From NCBI GenBank assembly GCA_947175265.1, contig CAMWMD010000027.1, positions 1 through 42,100 of the forward strand: 42,100 nt of DNA, in the 5' to 3' direction. Below are positions 1 through 8,923 of the stretch, one piece after another (position 1 is the first letter of the stretch; every line of letters starts with the position of its first letter). This DNA comes from an uncultured Porphyromonadaceae bacterium (lineage in GTDB: Bacteria; Bacteroidota; Bacteroidia; Bacteroidales; Muribaculaceae). The notes below the pieces were generated by a model. The model saw only the letters and a program-made list of their open reading frames with translations, was not told the DNA's origin and ran no database searches. The translations under genes and the position numbers were made by a program.

Positions 1-54
1 GCCTTTTTGACAGGAGAACAGTAGCCTTCAGCAGCACAGGGGTTTTATATCTTT

Positions 55-138
55 AGCCTCGCGCCTAAAGCCTCGCACCTAAAGCCTCGTGCCTAAAGCC
101 TTGAGCCTTGAGCCTAAAGCCTAAAGCCTAAAGCCTAA
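55..138. repeat. 7-bp tandem repeat, about 12 copies (consensus AGCCTAA)
   Basis: Twelve consecutive heptamers can be laid out without gaps from base 55. The first six alternate AGCCTCG with variants of NRCCTAA, then come two AGCCTTG and four perfect AGCCTAA. The tract sits about 70 bases upstream of the moxR promoter. A unit of 7 is not a multiple of 3, so copy-number changes would not preserve a reading frame, and no ORF covers it. Function is unknown. Confidence 0.9.
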
Positions 139-208
139 ATTTTAATCCTTTTAAAAAGGTTCAAGATTATTTAACAAAGGAAATTAGGCGTTTTAAGTTA
201 ATAAATAC

Positions 209-216
209 TATTTTTG
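209..216 (+). promoter_or_regulatory. Bacteroidetes -7 promoter element for the moxR-bat operon
   Basis: TATTTTTG matches the Bacteroidetes -7 consensus TAnnTTTG exactly and lies about 54 bases before the MoxR start codon in an AT-rich leader. The expected TTTG at -33 is poor: the bases around 184-189 read TTAGGC. This is the only good candidate promoter before the nine-gene operon. Confidence 0.5.
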
Positions 217-269
217 CATTTGATTTTGATAACCCATATCTTAGAATATATAAAATATAAAAACACTAT

Positions 270-1265
270 ATGAACGAAACAGTGAATATCAGGGAGTTGA
301 ATGACCTAATCGCATCGAAGAGCAACTTCCTCAGCATGATCCGCAGCGGTATGGACCGCCGCATCGTCGGTCAAAAACATCTCGTGGATTCCCTTCTCAT
401 AGCATTGCTTTGCAACGGTCACGTTCTCCTCGAAGGTGTACCCGGTCTTGCGAAGACTCTTGCAATAAAGACACTTGCAAGCCTCGTGGATGCAAAGTAC
501 AGCCGCATTCAGTTCACTCCCGACCTTCTCCCTGCCGACGTGATCGGTACCCTCATATATAGTGTGAAGAATGAAAGTTTCGAAGTGAAGAAAGGTCCTA
601 TCTTCGCCAACTTCGTGCTTGCCGACGAGATCAACCGTGCCCCCGCCAAGGTGCAGAGCGCATTGCTCGAGGCAATGCAGGAGCGCCAGGTGACAATCGG
701 CGACGAGACCTTCCCCCTCGACAAACCTTTCCTCGTGATGGCAACCCAGAACCCCATTGAGCAGGAGGGTACATATCCTCTTCCCGAGGCGCAGACCGAC
801 CGTTTCCTCCTGAAGGTTGTCATCGGCTATCCCAACAAGAATGAGGAGAAGGAGATTATCCGCCAGAACATACATGGCGTGCAGGCTCCCATCATCCCTG
901 TCGTGACACCGGCCGACATCCTCGAAGTGCAGAAAATCGTCGAGAAGATATATATCGACGAGAAAATCGAGAATTATATTGTCGACATTGTTTTCGCCAC
1001 CCGCGAACCCGCAAAATACGGCCTCTCCGACCTTGAGAGCATAATCTCCTACGGTGCCTCACCCCGTGCCTCAATAAGCCTCGCGCTCGCTTCACGCGCT
1101 TACGCATTCCTTCAGGGAAGGGGCTATGTGATTCCCGAAGATGTGAGAGCCGTTTGCCACGACGTAATGCGCCACCGTATCGGCCTGTCATACGAGGCGG
1201 AAGCCAACAATATTGGTGCCGACGAGGTTATCACAGCCATACTCGACAAAGTGGTTGTGCCCTGA
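270..1265 (+). CDS. MoxR family AAA+ ATPase
   Basis: This is a cytosolic AAA+ ATPase of the MoxR/RavA class (331 aa, the usual length). The family is thought to act as a chaperone that remodels or activates VWA-domain partners encoded beside it. Visible motifs are Walker A GVPGLAKT (about residues 56-63), Walker B FVLADEIN (115-122), sensor 1 ATQN (158-161) and the LPEAQTDRF stretch (171-179) carrying the arginine-finger region. The small C-terminal lid domain is intact to the end. It is the first gene of the bat operon and is followed after 36 nt by a DUF58 protein, the classic MoxR-DUF58 pairing. The family call is very secure; its substrate in this organism is inferred from the neighbours. 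Confidence 0.95.
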   Translation: MNETVNIRELNDLIASKSNFLSMIRSGMDRRIVGQKHLVDSLLIALLCNGHVLLEGVPGLAKTLAIKTLASLVDAKYSRIQFTPDLLPADVIGTLIYSVKNESFEVKKGPIFANFVLADEINRAPAKVQSALLEAMQERQVTIGDETFPLDKPFLVMATQNPIEQEGTYPLPEAQTDRFLLKVVIGYPNKNEEKEIIRQNIHGVQAPIIPVVTPADILEVQKIVEKIYIDEKIENYIVDIVFATREPAKYGLSDLESIISYGASPRASISLALASRAYAFLQGRGYVIPEDVRAVCHDVMRHRIGLSYEAEANNIGADEVITAILDKVVVP

Positions 1266-1301
1266 TAGAGAACGGCCCTGAAAGAAGTCAACCTGAAGAA
1301 T

Positions 1302-2183
1302 ATGGATGCAAAAGAACTGCTGCAGAAAGTAAGAAAAATCGAAATAAAGACCCGTGGACTGAGCCAGAACATCTTCGCGGGAGAATACCACACGGCCTTC
1401 AAGGGGCGCGGTGTGATCTTCTCCGAGGTGAGGGAATATCAGCCCGGCGATGATATCCGCGACATCGACTGGAACGTCACCGCACGGCAGAACAAACCTT
1501 TCGTGAAGGTTTATGAGGAGGAACGCGAACTTACCATGATGCTGCTCATCGACGTGAGCGGCAGCAGCGATTTCGGGGCTATGGGTGAGGAGAAGAAGGA
1601 GGTGATTGCCGAAATCGCGGCTACCCTGGCGTTCTCCTCAATTCAGAACAACGATAAGGTGGGAGTCATTTTCTTCAGCGACAGAATTGAGAAATTTATC
1701 CCTCCGAAAAAGGGGCGGAAGCATATTCTCCTTATAATAAGGGAAATTATCGACATGAAGCCCGAGAGCCGCGGTACAAATATCGACGTGGCTTTGAAGT
1801 TTATGACCAATGCACTCAAAAAGCGGTGTACGGCCTTCCTTCTCAGCGACTTCATCGACAACCACGACTATTTCTCAAGCATGTCAATAGCCAACCGTAA
1901 GCATGACCTCGCCGCTATACAGGTCTACGACAAGAGGGATGCCAAACTTCCCGATGTGGGTCTCGTGCGTGTGCGTGATATGGAGACGGGTGCCGACCGT
2001 TGGCTCGACACATCCTCGGCTCGTGTTAGAAAGGCTTTCGACAAGGCTTGGTACGAGCGTCAGCAGAAACTGTCGGCAACTGTCGGAAAATGCGGAGTTG
2101 ACCTCGCGTCGATCACCACCGATGAGGATTACGTCAAGGCTCTCCTCGCCCTTTTCCGCAACCGCACATCCCTGAGGCGATAA
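1302..2183 (+). CDS. DUF58 domain protein, MoxR partner
   Basis: A 293-residue soluble protein with the DUF58 signature GDDIRDIDW (about residues 49-57). It is followed by a VWA-like fold whose metal-site motif is DVSGS (84-88). There is no signal peptide and no membrane segment. Proteins of this family are almost always encoded directly after a MoxR ATPase and are regarded as its VWA partner or adaptor. Here the gene lies 36 nt after MoxR and 36 nt before the next operon member, so co-transcription is likely. The biochemical role is not established for the family. Confidence 0.92.
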   Translation: MDAKELLQKVRKIEIKTRGLSQNIFAGEYHTAFKGRGVIFSEVREYQPGDDIRDIDWNVTARQNKPFVKVYEEERELTMMLLIDVSGSSDFGAMGEEKKEVIAEIAATLAFSSIQNNDKVGVIFFSDRIEKFIPPKKGRKHILLIIREIIDMKPESRGTNIDVALKFMTNALKKRCTAFLLSDFIDNHDYFSSMSIANRKHDLAAIQVYDKRDAKLPDVGLVRVRDMETGADRWLDTSSARVRKAFDKAWYERQQKLSATVGKCGVDLASITTDEDYVKALLALFRNRTSLRR

Positions 2184-2219
2184 ATCCCTACCGAAATCCC
2201 TTCCCCAAAACAAAGGATA

Positions 2220-3239
2220 ATGAATATCAAGAAATACATAATGACATTTGTGGCCATGGCCATGCTTGCCGTTCTCCCGGCCTCCGGGGCTGTGCAGGTC
2301 AAGGCAAGCCTCGACTCCGTCAATGTCCTGATGGGAAAAATCACCATGCTTCATCTCGAGGCCGTGCAGGATAAGGGGAAGCCGGGTGGTTTTACCATCT
2401 TCCGCAACACCGATGCCCGGAAGGGGTATGTGGGCGTTTGCGGCGACAGCGTGGAACTCCGCACATCCTTCAAGATAGACACCGTGGAACTGGGGTCCGG
2501 AAGGATCCAACTTAACTATGAGGTGCCCGTCCAGGCATTCGACTCCGGCACTTACCGCCTCCCCGAGTTCGTATATGTCTCGCAGAGTGATTCTGCACGT
2601 TCCAACGCTCTGACGCTGAATGTGATTCCCGTAAAGGCCACCGCGGAAGACCCCATAGCGGGATTTGCGCGTGTGGCGGAACCGGAGAATCCCTCCGTGT
2701 TTGATAACGTGCCCGATTGGATTGCCGACTATTGGTGGCTCATTCTTATTGTCCTGCTCGCTGCCGCCGCGTCTTGGTGGGCTTTCAAGAGATATAAGAA
2801 GGAGGGCACCGTTCTCAGGAAGAAACCCGAGCCTACACCTTACGAGACTGCAATCAGAAAACTCAAGGAACTCAAGGCGAAGAACCTTTGGGAACAGGGG
2901 CGTGAGAAGGAATATTTCACCGACCTCACCGATATTCTGCGCGTTTATCTCGACAGGCGTTTCGGCATTAACGCGATGGAGATGACCTCACGCGAAATCA
3001 TGGATCATCTATACAACAGCGATGTCAAGGATAAGCGTGACTATGTGCGCCAGATACTCAGCGTCGCCGATTTCGTGAAATTTGCAAAGGTTCGTCCTCT
3101 CCCGGCTGATAACATCGCGGCCTACGAGAACGCGGTGAAGTTTGTCGAGGAGACCAAACCCGAGCCTGTGGCTGAGGAGCCCGCTTCCGCAGAGCGTAAG
3201 GAGAGTGGCGGCAAAGTGAAGAAAGGGGGTGCGAAATGA
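2220..3239 (+). CDS. Signal-peptide protein with one transmembrane anchor, bat operon member
   Basis: This 339-aa protein has an N-terminal signal peptide (hydrophobic stretch about residues 8-24). A beta-rich extracytoplasmic region of about 145 residues follows, then one strong membrane segment (about 171-190, rich in W, L, I, A). The charged cytoplasmic tail is helical and ends in a K/E/P-rich segment. The order (periplasmic beta-domain, single TM, cytoplasmic helical domain) resembles DUF4381-like and BatD-like proteins found between the DUF58 and VWA genes in other Bacteroidetes bat operons. Its stop codon overlaps the next start (ATGA at 3236-3239), which suggests translational coupling. 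I cannot assign a reaction; a structural role in a Bat envelope complex is inferred. Confidence 0.8.
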   Translation: MNIKKYIMTFVAMAMLAVLPASGAVQVKASLDSVNVLMGKITMLHLEAVQDKGKPGGFTIFRNTDARKGYVGVCGDSVELRTSFKIDTVELGSGRIQLNYEVPVQAFDSGTYRLPEFVYVSQSDSARSNALTLNVIPVKATAEDPIAGFARVAEPENPSVFDNVPDWIADYWWLILIVLLAAAASWWAFKRYKKEGTVLRKKPEPTPYETAIRKLKELKAKNLWEQGREKEYFTDLTDILRVYLDRRFGINAMEMTSREIMDHLYNSDVKDKRDYVRQILSVADFVKFAKVRPLPADNIAAYENAVKFVEETKPEPVAEEPASAERKESGGKVKKGGAK

Positions 3240-4213
3240 TGTTCAAGAATCCCGGTTTGCTATGGCTGCTTCTTATTCTCTTGCCCCTCATAGCATGGTA
3301 TATCTGGAAGCACCGCAATGCCAATCCCTCTTTGGGGATATCCACCGTGTCTCCGGTCATGAAACTCCCTGTGACGTGGAAGGTCGTGGCGATGCACTTC
3401 GCCTTCGCGCTCCAGTTGCTTGCGATAGCCGGACTGATAGTGGCTCTGGCACGCCCTCAGACACATGATCATCTCCGCACTTCAAGGATAGAGGGCACGG
3501 ATATCATCCTCGCACTTGATATTTCAGGAAGTATGTCGGCACGCGATTTCAAGCCTACACGTTTCGCCGCAGCAAAGGAGGTGGCCTCCAAATTCGTGAG
3601 CCAGCGCGCCAACGATAATATGGGTCTTGTGGTGTTCGCAGGTGAAAGCCTCTCGCTGATGCCCCTGACCACCGACCGCGCAGCCCTGATGAACGCCATT
3701 CAGCAGGTGGAGATGGGCGACCTAAACGACGGCACGGCGATAGGCGACGGTCTTACCAGTGCAATAAACCGTATTGCCTCGGGCAAAGCTAAGTCTAAAA
3801 GTATAATCCTCCTGACCGACGGCACAAACAACGCAGGCGACGTACCCCCCTCTACTGCTGCGCAGATAGCGAAGCAGAAGGGTATCAAGGTCTACACCAT
3901 AGGTGTCGGCACCAACGGCTCCATTCAGATAACCGACCCTTACGGCTTCTCCACAACCACGATGGAGACAAAGATCGACGAACAGTCGCTCAAGCAGATA
4001 GCCAATGCAACTGGGGGTAAGTTCTTCCGTGCGAAAGATGAGAAGATGCTCCGCCAGGTGTTTGATGAGATCGACAGCCTGGAGAAAACGGTGCTTGACG
4101 TTGACAGGTACACGACGACCGATGAGAATTTCATGCCTTGGGTGATTTTCTCCCTCTGTGCTTTCGGCCTCTATCTGCTGATGCGTTACACCGTCTTGAG
4201 AAGAATACCCTGA
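3236..4213 (+). CDS. batA: BatA, membrane-anchored VWA protein
   Basis: A 325-aa aerotolerance-operon protein. It has two N-terminal membrane segments (about residues 7-24 and 52-72), then a VWA domain with the complete metal-site motif DISGS (95-99) and the later conserved T/D positions in LLTDGTNNAGD. A C-terminal membrane segment lies at about 300-318. BatA-type proteins are membrane-bound VWA partners of MoxR ATPases; in Bacteroides fragilis the bat genes were linked to oxygen tolerance. Two ATG codons stand in tandem and the first overlaps the previous stop (ATGA). A purine-rich GAAAGGGGG lies just upstream. Confidence 0.93.
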   Translation: MMFKNPGLLWLLLILLPLIAWYIWKHRNANPSLGISTVSPVMKLPVTWKVVAMHFAFALQLLAIAGLIVALARPQTHDHLRTSRIEGTDIILALDISGSMSARDFKPTRFAAAKEVASKFVSQRANDNMGLVVFAGESLSLMPLTTDRAALMNAIQQVEMGDLNDGTAIGDGLTSAINRIASGKAKSKSIILLTDGTNNAGDVPPSTAAQIAKQKGIKVYTIGVGTNGSIQITDPYGFSTTTMETKIDEQSLKQIANATGGKFFRAKDEKMLRQVFDEIDSLEKTVLDVDRYTTTDENFMPWVIFSLCAFGLYLLMRYTVLRRIP

Positions 4214-4238
4214 TTTAAAGATATTAAACTTGTGATAT

Positions 4239-5288
4239 ATGTTTAGTTTCGCATATCCCGGTCTCCTTTTGCTCCTCTTGCTCGTGCCGGCTTTCGTGGC
4301 CCTCTACGCATGGGCTCGTTATGCCCGCGGAAGGAAACTGAAAAAATTCGGCCGCCTGAAAACCCTGGGGCCGTTGATGCCGGAGGTATCGCCATATAAG
4401 CCGCCGTTGAAACTGACCCTGGAGATGATTGCGCTTGCTCTCATCATCATTGCGGTGGCGCGTCCCTGGGGAGGCGTGAAGGATGAGAAGACCGTAAAGG
4501 AGGGTATCGAGGTGGTGATTGCCGTCGATGCCAGCAACTCCATGCTCGCTTCCTCCACTTCCGATGAGAAGGGTATCGACAGGATGAGGCAGGCAAAACT
4601 CATCCTTGAGAAACTCATCAACCGCCTTGACAATGACAGGGTCGGACTTATAGTTTATGCCGGAGATGCCTATACGCTGATTCCGGTCACCAGCGACTAT
4701 GTATCGGCAAAGATGTTCCTGAATTCTATCGACCCGGCAATGGTCGACAATCAGGGCACCAACATCACGGCTGCCATAGATATGGCTGCCAAGTCGTTCA
4801 GCGAGGATAAGAAAATCGGAAAGGCAATAATACTCATCACCGATGCCGAAGACCTCGAGGACGTGCAGAGTGTGATGGATGCAGCCAAGACAGCTGCACG
4901 AAACGGAATCCAACTTGATGTGGTGGGTCTCGGCTCCACGACTGGTGTGCCTATACCGTTGAAACAGGGTGGGTATCTCATCGACCCCGAAACCGGTGAA
5001 CCCGTAAGGACCGCTCTCAACGAAGATCTCGCAACAGACATAGCCGCGGCCGGTAAGGGTATTTACGTAAACGCTTCGAACAACGATGCGCTGAACGAAC
5101 TTGACAAACAACTCGACACGGTGAAGAAGACTGCCCTGGAGGCAAGTTTCTCCGCTATCCATGACGAGCTTTTCCCCATTTTCGTCTGGTTTGCCATCGC
5201 GTTCCTCGTGATTGATATCTTTGTGCTCGACCGCAAGATAAGTTGGCTCGACAAAATCACATTTTTCAAAAAGGAGGATAAGAAATGA
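4239..5288 (+). CDS. batB: BatB, membrane-anchored VWA protein
   Basis: A second VWA protein of the operon (349 aa) with the same plan as BatA. There are membrane segments at about residues 5-24 and 58-75, a VWA domain with metal-site motif DASNS (97-101), and a C-terminal membrane segment (about 314-335). The second half of the metal site can be seen in LITDAEDLED. The usual BatB layout places the TPR partner next, and here batC follows with a 4-nt ATGA overlap at 5285-5288. BatA and BatB probably act as a pair in the inner membrane. The family call is secure; the molecular job is inferred. Confidence 0.93.
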   Translation: MFSFAYPGLLLLLLLVPAFVALYAWARYARGRKLKKFGRLKTLGPLMPEVSPYKPPLKLTLEMIALALIIIAVARPWGGVKDEKTVKEGIEVVIAVDASNSMLASSTSDEKGIDRMRQAKLILEKLINRLDNDRVGLIVYAGDAYTLIPVTSDYVSAKMFLNSIDPAMVDNQGTNITAAIDMAAKSFSEDKKIGKAIILITDAEDLEDVQSVMDAAKTAARNGIQLDVVGLGSTTGVPIPLKQGGYLIDPETGEPVRTALNEDLATDIAAAGKGIYVNASNNDALNELDKQLDTVKKTALEASFSAIHDELFPIFVWFAIAFLVIDIFVLDRKISWLDKITFFKKEDKK

Positions 5289-6091
5289 GAAGGAATTTCA
5301 TGATATGCCTCTTCGTGGCCGTTGCCTCAATCCTCTTCGCCCCCTACATGTCGGCTCAGCAGAACAATGGGGGAGAGTCAACAAGGAAAGAGCGTAACTT
5401 CATAACGGAGGGTAACAAACTGTATAACGACGGACGTTACCGCGCAGCAATGCAGAAATATCAGGAGGCTTTGAAAATCAATCCCTCCTCTCCGGTGGCG
5501 CGCTATAATCTCGGTCTCTCGCAGATAAGGCTCGGCTCAAATCCCTCCGACACGACAGCCACCGCCAAGCAATTTCTTGAGAACGGTAAGAAGGAGATGG
5601 AGCAGATTGCCGGAATGGGTGCTTCCAAGCAGGATCTTGCCGCAAGGGCAAATTATAACCTCGGAAATGTGGCTTTCAATTCCGAGGATTACTCTTCGGC
5701 TCTCGGTTACTACAAACAGGCCCTCCGCCTGAATCCTAATGATGAGTCGGCTCGCAGGAATCTGAGGATAACACAGCTGAAACTCCAGAATCAGAATAAC
5801 GACGATAATAAGGACCAGAACAAAGACCAGAACAAAGACCAGAATAAAGATCAGGATCAGAATAAAGACCAAAATAAGGACCAGAACAAGGATCAGGACC
5901 AGAACAAGGACCGGAATAAAGACCAGAACAAGCAGGATCAGCAGAACAAGCAGCAGCCTGACATCAATCAGCAGACTGCCGACCAGATCCTGAAGGCGAT
6001 GGAGAACAAGGAGAATCAGACTCGTGCGAGAGTCACCGGCCAACAGGGTGACAAGAGCACAGCCCGCAACCGTTCTCGTAAGAACTGGTAA
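5285..6091 (+). CDS. batC: BatC, TPR protein with DQNK repeat tail
   Basis: A 268-aa protein starting with a signal peptide (cleavage probably after the MSAQ region, about residue 25). At least two TPR-like repeats follow: one at about residues 41-75 (YNDGRYRAAMQKYQEALKIN) and one at about 115-150, built on YNLGNVAFNSEDYSSALGYYKQAL. From about residue 170 to 225 it becomes a very hydrophilic tail of DQNK tetrapeptides. The C-terminus (about 226-268) is short and basic. TPRs suggest that it docks with BatA, BatB or BatE. The repeat tail is low complexity and probably disordered. Start choice follows the ATGA overlap with batB and the immediate signal peptide. Confidence 0.9.
   Translation: MRRNFMICLFVAVASILFAPYMSAQQNNGGESTRKERNFITEGNKLYNDGRYRAAMQKYQEALKINPSSPVARYNLGLSQIRLGSNPSDTTATAKQFLENGKKEMEQIAGMGASKQDLAARANYNLGNVAFNSEDYSSALGYYKQALRLNPNDESARRNLRITQLKLQNQNNDDNKDQNKDQNKDQNKDQDQNKDQNKDQNKDQDQNKDRNKDQNKQDQQNKQQPDINQQTADQILKAMENKENQTRARVTGQQGDKSTARNRSRKNW
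5813..5944 (+). repeat. Nested 12-bp/42-bp coding repeat in batC (DQNK units)
   Basis: In-frame repeats of GAY-CAG-AAY-AAR encode DQNK. They are organised into a higher-order unit, three DQNK followed by DQ (14 residues, 42 bp), present twice in tandem. A third, decayed copy contains DRNK. Synonymous differences are scattered among the copies. Confidence 0.9.
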
Positions 6092-6105
6092 ATCTTCGCT
6101 TAATT

Positions 6106-7029
6106 ATGAGACATCCGCTTTCAGGAATATTGATGATCATGGCATTTCTCCTCTTGCTCCCGTGTGAGATCATGGGGGTGGGGAAAGGTGTGTCGGGGAA
6201 GCACGACGTTTTCCTTGAGTCATCTCTCGGAAAGAGGAAAGTTCTGGAAGGCGAGAGGGTGATATATGAGGTGAGACTATTCTCCACTGACCCTGAGATA
6301 GCGGGATTCGAACTTTCCGAGAGTCCCGGCTTCGACAACCTTCCTTGGGGAAGGGGTGCCTCCGATTCTCACCTCAAGCAGGTGGAGCGCGACGGAAAGA
6401 CCTACTACACCCTGGTCATCGACAGGTTCTTCATCGGTGCGGAATCCCTCGGCAACCACAACATCCGCGGGGGTACCTATACAATAGGATTCAACAGGCC
6501 TGTGAGAGTTGACAACCCCTTCTGGGGTCCATCCGTGATGAACAAGGTTGAGACAGTGCAACTCAAGGCTCCCGACGGAAAATTGAGCGTATCCGCTATA
6601 CCTTCTAAAGGTAGACCGGAAGATTTCTCCGGTGCCGTGGGGGAGTATGTGATTTCTGTGTCGCTTCCGGATGCAGAGATAAGAGCCGGCGAGAACGCAA
6701 CCTTGATAGTGACCATAGAAGGGAAAGGTGACCTGACGAACATCCCTGCTCCCGATGTGATGAGGGCATTCCGTGAAGGATTGCATTTCCGCTCCATGAC
6801 CGACGACAAGGAGCATTTCATCTCAAAGGGGAATATCGGCTCGGAAATGCAACTTGAATGCACATTTTCTGCCGATGCTCCCGGCACTTACCGCATCCTG
6901 CCGGTGACCTTCTCATATTACGATTCGGAAAAAGGGAAGTATGAGACAATACAGACCGAAGAGATAGAAATTGAGGTGCTCCCGGCAAAGGATGCCGGAG
7001 GGGCACCCCCTGTCTTCCACAATATCTGA
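6106..7029 (+). CDS. Short BatD-like protein without membrane anchor
   Basis: A 307-aa exported protein with a signal peptide (about residues 1-25) followed by beta-sandwich sequence. It parallels the N-terminal part of the larger BatD encoded next. Both share a DPFWG/NPFWG motif followed by an L-V-A-P-x-P-x-x-F-S-G-x-V-G block (here about residues 140-185) and a GxGxL motif. Unlike BatD it has no C-terminal transmembrane helix or cytoplasmic tail. It lies 14 nt after batC and 34 nt before batD. It is probably a BatD paralogue that works as a soluble periplasmic subunit; this is inferred from sequence similarity and context. Confidence 0.82.
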   Translation: MRHPLSGILMIMAFLLLLPCEIMGVGKGVSGKHDVFLESSLGKRKVLEGERVIYEVRLFSTDPEIAGFELSESPGFDNLPWGRGASDSHLKQVERDGKTYYTLVIDRFFIGAESLGNHNIRGGTYTIGFNRPVRVDNPFWGPSVMNKVETVQLKAPDGKLSVSAIPSKGRPEDFSGAVGEYVISVSLPDAEIRAGENATLIVTIEGKGDLTNIPAPDVMRAFREGLHFRSMTDDKEHFISKGNIGSEMQLECTFSADAPGTYRILPVTFSYYDSEKGKYETIQTEEIEIEVLPAKDAGGAPPVFHNI

Positions 7030-7063
7030 CTTTCTTGCCGGGAAGAGGCATAACAAAATTACT

Positions 7064-8923
7064 ATGACAATTATGGTATTCAGATTACGGCATATTTTAT
7101 TGACTACGCTGGTTCTGCTTTGTGGAATCAGTGCCTCGGCTGCATCCGTCCACCTTTCGGTGCAGTCAGTCCGGGGAAAACGTGACATAGGGGTAGGCGA
7201 CCTTTTCTATATCTCCTACGAGGTGAACGATATTGAGGAGGCTCCTGACCGTCCGACAAACGTGCCGGGCGCGAAGATAATGTATTTCGAGCGCACGGGG
7301 CAGAGTTCCCGGTTTACCAGTGTCAATGGAAAGACTTCCCAGAGTTACAGTTTCACCTATACCCTTACGCTGAAGGCTGTCAAGGAGGGTCAGTTCACCT
7401 ACGGCCCCGTCACTATCGGTGGCGTGAAGAGTAATTCCGTGAATTATAGCATTGGGGCACAGCCCGCTGCGGCACAGCCTTCGGCTCCGGACCAGTCTTC
7501 CGGCCAATCATCTTCCCGAGATGCCCAAAATTCATCGGAGGGGCCGCGATTCATCGGAAAAGGTGACGGCAACCTGTTCCTGAAGGCCGACGTGTCGAAA
7601 TCCACAGCCTACGAACAGGAGGCCTTGGTCTACACCGTCAAACTTTACACCACGTATGATGCGATTAAGTTCATCGGCGCGACCGCCGCTCCAAAATTCG
7701 AGGGATTCGTAGTAGAGGAATCAAAAGATATATCCACGTCGCTGGAATATGAGACTTATAACGGAAAGACCTACGCCACGGCCATAATAGCCCGTTACAT
7801 CATCTTCCCACAGATGCAGGGGCAGTTGAAGGTGCTCGGAAATACCTATACCGTGAGTGTCGATGAGAGGGAATATTATCATGACCCCTTCTGGGGAAAT
7901 ATGTCAGTGCCTAAACCGCTTCAGTTGAACGTCACGCCCAACGACCTCAGTATAAACGTGAAGGCGTTGCCCTCCCCTGTACCGTCAAATTTCTCGGGTG
8001 GGGTGGGTCAGTTCAAGATTACCTCCGAACTCCCGTCACAGAATTTCCTGAGCAATCAGGCTGCCTCTGTGGTCTATACGGTCACAGGCACCGGCAACCT
8101 CAAATATGTGAAACTCCCGGATTTGAATGCCCTTTATCCCGCGCAACTGGAGGTGTATAGCCCCACTCCGGAGGTGACGGCCAATGTGGGACGTACCAAC
8201 GTCAGCGGTACGGCCAAGTTCGACTATTCCTTCATGCCCCTTGAGCCGGGCACTTTCACCATCCCTTCCGTCGACCTCGTCTACTTCAATCCCCAGTCGG
8301 GACGATATGAGACCTCCACGGCACGCGGATATACAGTGAATGTTGGCAAAGGGAAAGGCTCGGAGAAATCTCAGACAAGAGGTATGCTCGCTTTCCATCC
8401 GCAACTTATGAAGGTAGGTTCCGATCTCTCTTTCCATCACACGCCCTACGTCAAGAAATTCGGATATTGGCTGCTCTATATCCTCCCCGTTCTCATGCTC
8501 CTGGGTACATCAGTATATTATAGAGCATATCTCAAGGCAAATGCCGATTTGCTTGCCGTAAAGAGCCGCAAGGCCAGCAAGGTAGCGCGGATGAGGTTGC
8601 GTAAAGCCGCCATCTGTATGAAAAAGAGGGAGACAGACAAGTTCTATGATGAGATGCTTGCGGCAATATGGGGGTATCTCGGCGATAAACTCAGGATACC
8701 CATGTCGGAATTGAACCGTCAGAACGTCAGCGAGAAACTTACCGCTGAAGGTATGGACGCTGCAAGAATCGAGGGATTGATTGCCCTCATAGATGAATGT
8801 GAGTTTGCCAAATACGCACCGGCCTCCACAAAAGCCGATATGCAGCCTGTATATGACAAGGGAGCGGAGGTGATAAACGGTCTGGAGGAAGCGTTCAAAC
8901 AGATTAAACAGGAGAAGAAATGA
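7064..8923 (+). CDS. batD: BatD, oxygen-tolerance protein
   Basis: A 619-aa BatD protein. I chose the ATG at 7064 (a second ATG at 7073 is equally possible) because it is followed directly by a signal peptide (RLRHILLTTLVLLCGISASA). An earlier in-frame ATG at 6971 would overlap the preceding gene by 59 bases and add a non-hydrophobic leader. The long extracytoplasmic beta-rich part (about residues 25-460) contains the DPFWG and NFSGGVG motifs. A transmembrane helix lies at about 467-488, followed by a cytoplasmic helical tail of about 130 residues. BatD homologues carry the 'oxygen tolerance' family name. The 3' end overlaps batE by 4 nt (ATGA). Confidence 0.92.
   Translation: MTIMVFRLRHILLTTLVLLCGISASAASVHLSVQSVRGKRDIGVGDLFYISYEVNDIEEAPDRPTNVPGAKIMYFERTGQSSRFTSVNGKTSQSYSFTYTLTLKAVKEGQFTYGPVTIGGVKSNSVNYSIGAQPAAAQPSAPDQSSGQSSSRDAQNSSEGPRFIGKGDGNLFLKADVSKSTAYEQEALVYTVKLYTTYDAIKFIGATAAPKFEGFVVEESKDISTSLEYETYNGKTYATAIIARYIIFPQMQGQLKVLGNTYTVSVDEREYYHDPFWGNMSVPKPLQLNVTPNDLSINVKALPSPVPSNFSGGVGQFKITSELPSQNFLSNQAASVVYTVTGTGNLKYVKLPDLNALYPAQLEVYSPTPEVTANVGRTNVSGTAKFDYSFMPLEPGTFTIPSVDLVYFNPQSGRYETSTARGYTVNVGKGKGSEKSQTRGMLAFHPQLMKVGSDLSFHHTPYVKKFGYWLLYILPVLMLLGTSVYYRAYLKANADLLAVKSRKASKVARMRLRKAAICMKKRETDKFYDEMLAAIWGYLGDKLRIPMSELNRQNVSEKLTAEGMDAARIEGLIALIDECEFAKYAPASTKADMQPVYDKGAEVINGLEEAFKQIKQEKK

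Noticed and set aside
55..138. Possible CRISPR array
   Set aside because: Units are 7 bp in direct contact with no unique spacers, and no cas genes are in the window.
4224..5162. Long open frame (312 codons) on the minus strand
   Set aside because: It lies fully antisense to batB and has no recognisable motif; long shadow frames are common opposite GC-balanced genes.
5537..6043. Minus-strand frame rich in L, V and I resembling a membrane protein
   Set aside because: It is the antisense reading of the batC DQNK repeat; the hydrophobic run follows from complementing CAG/AAC/GAC codons.
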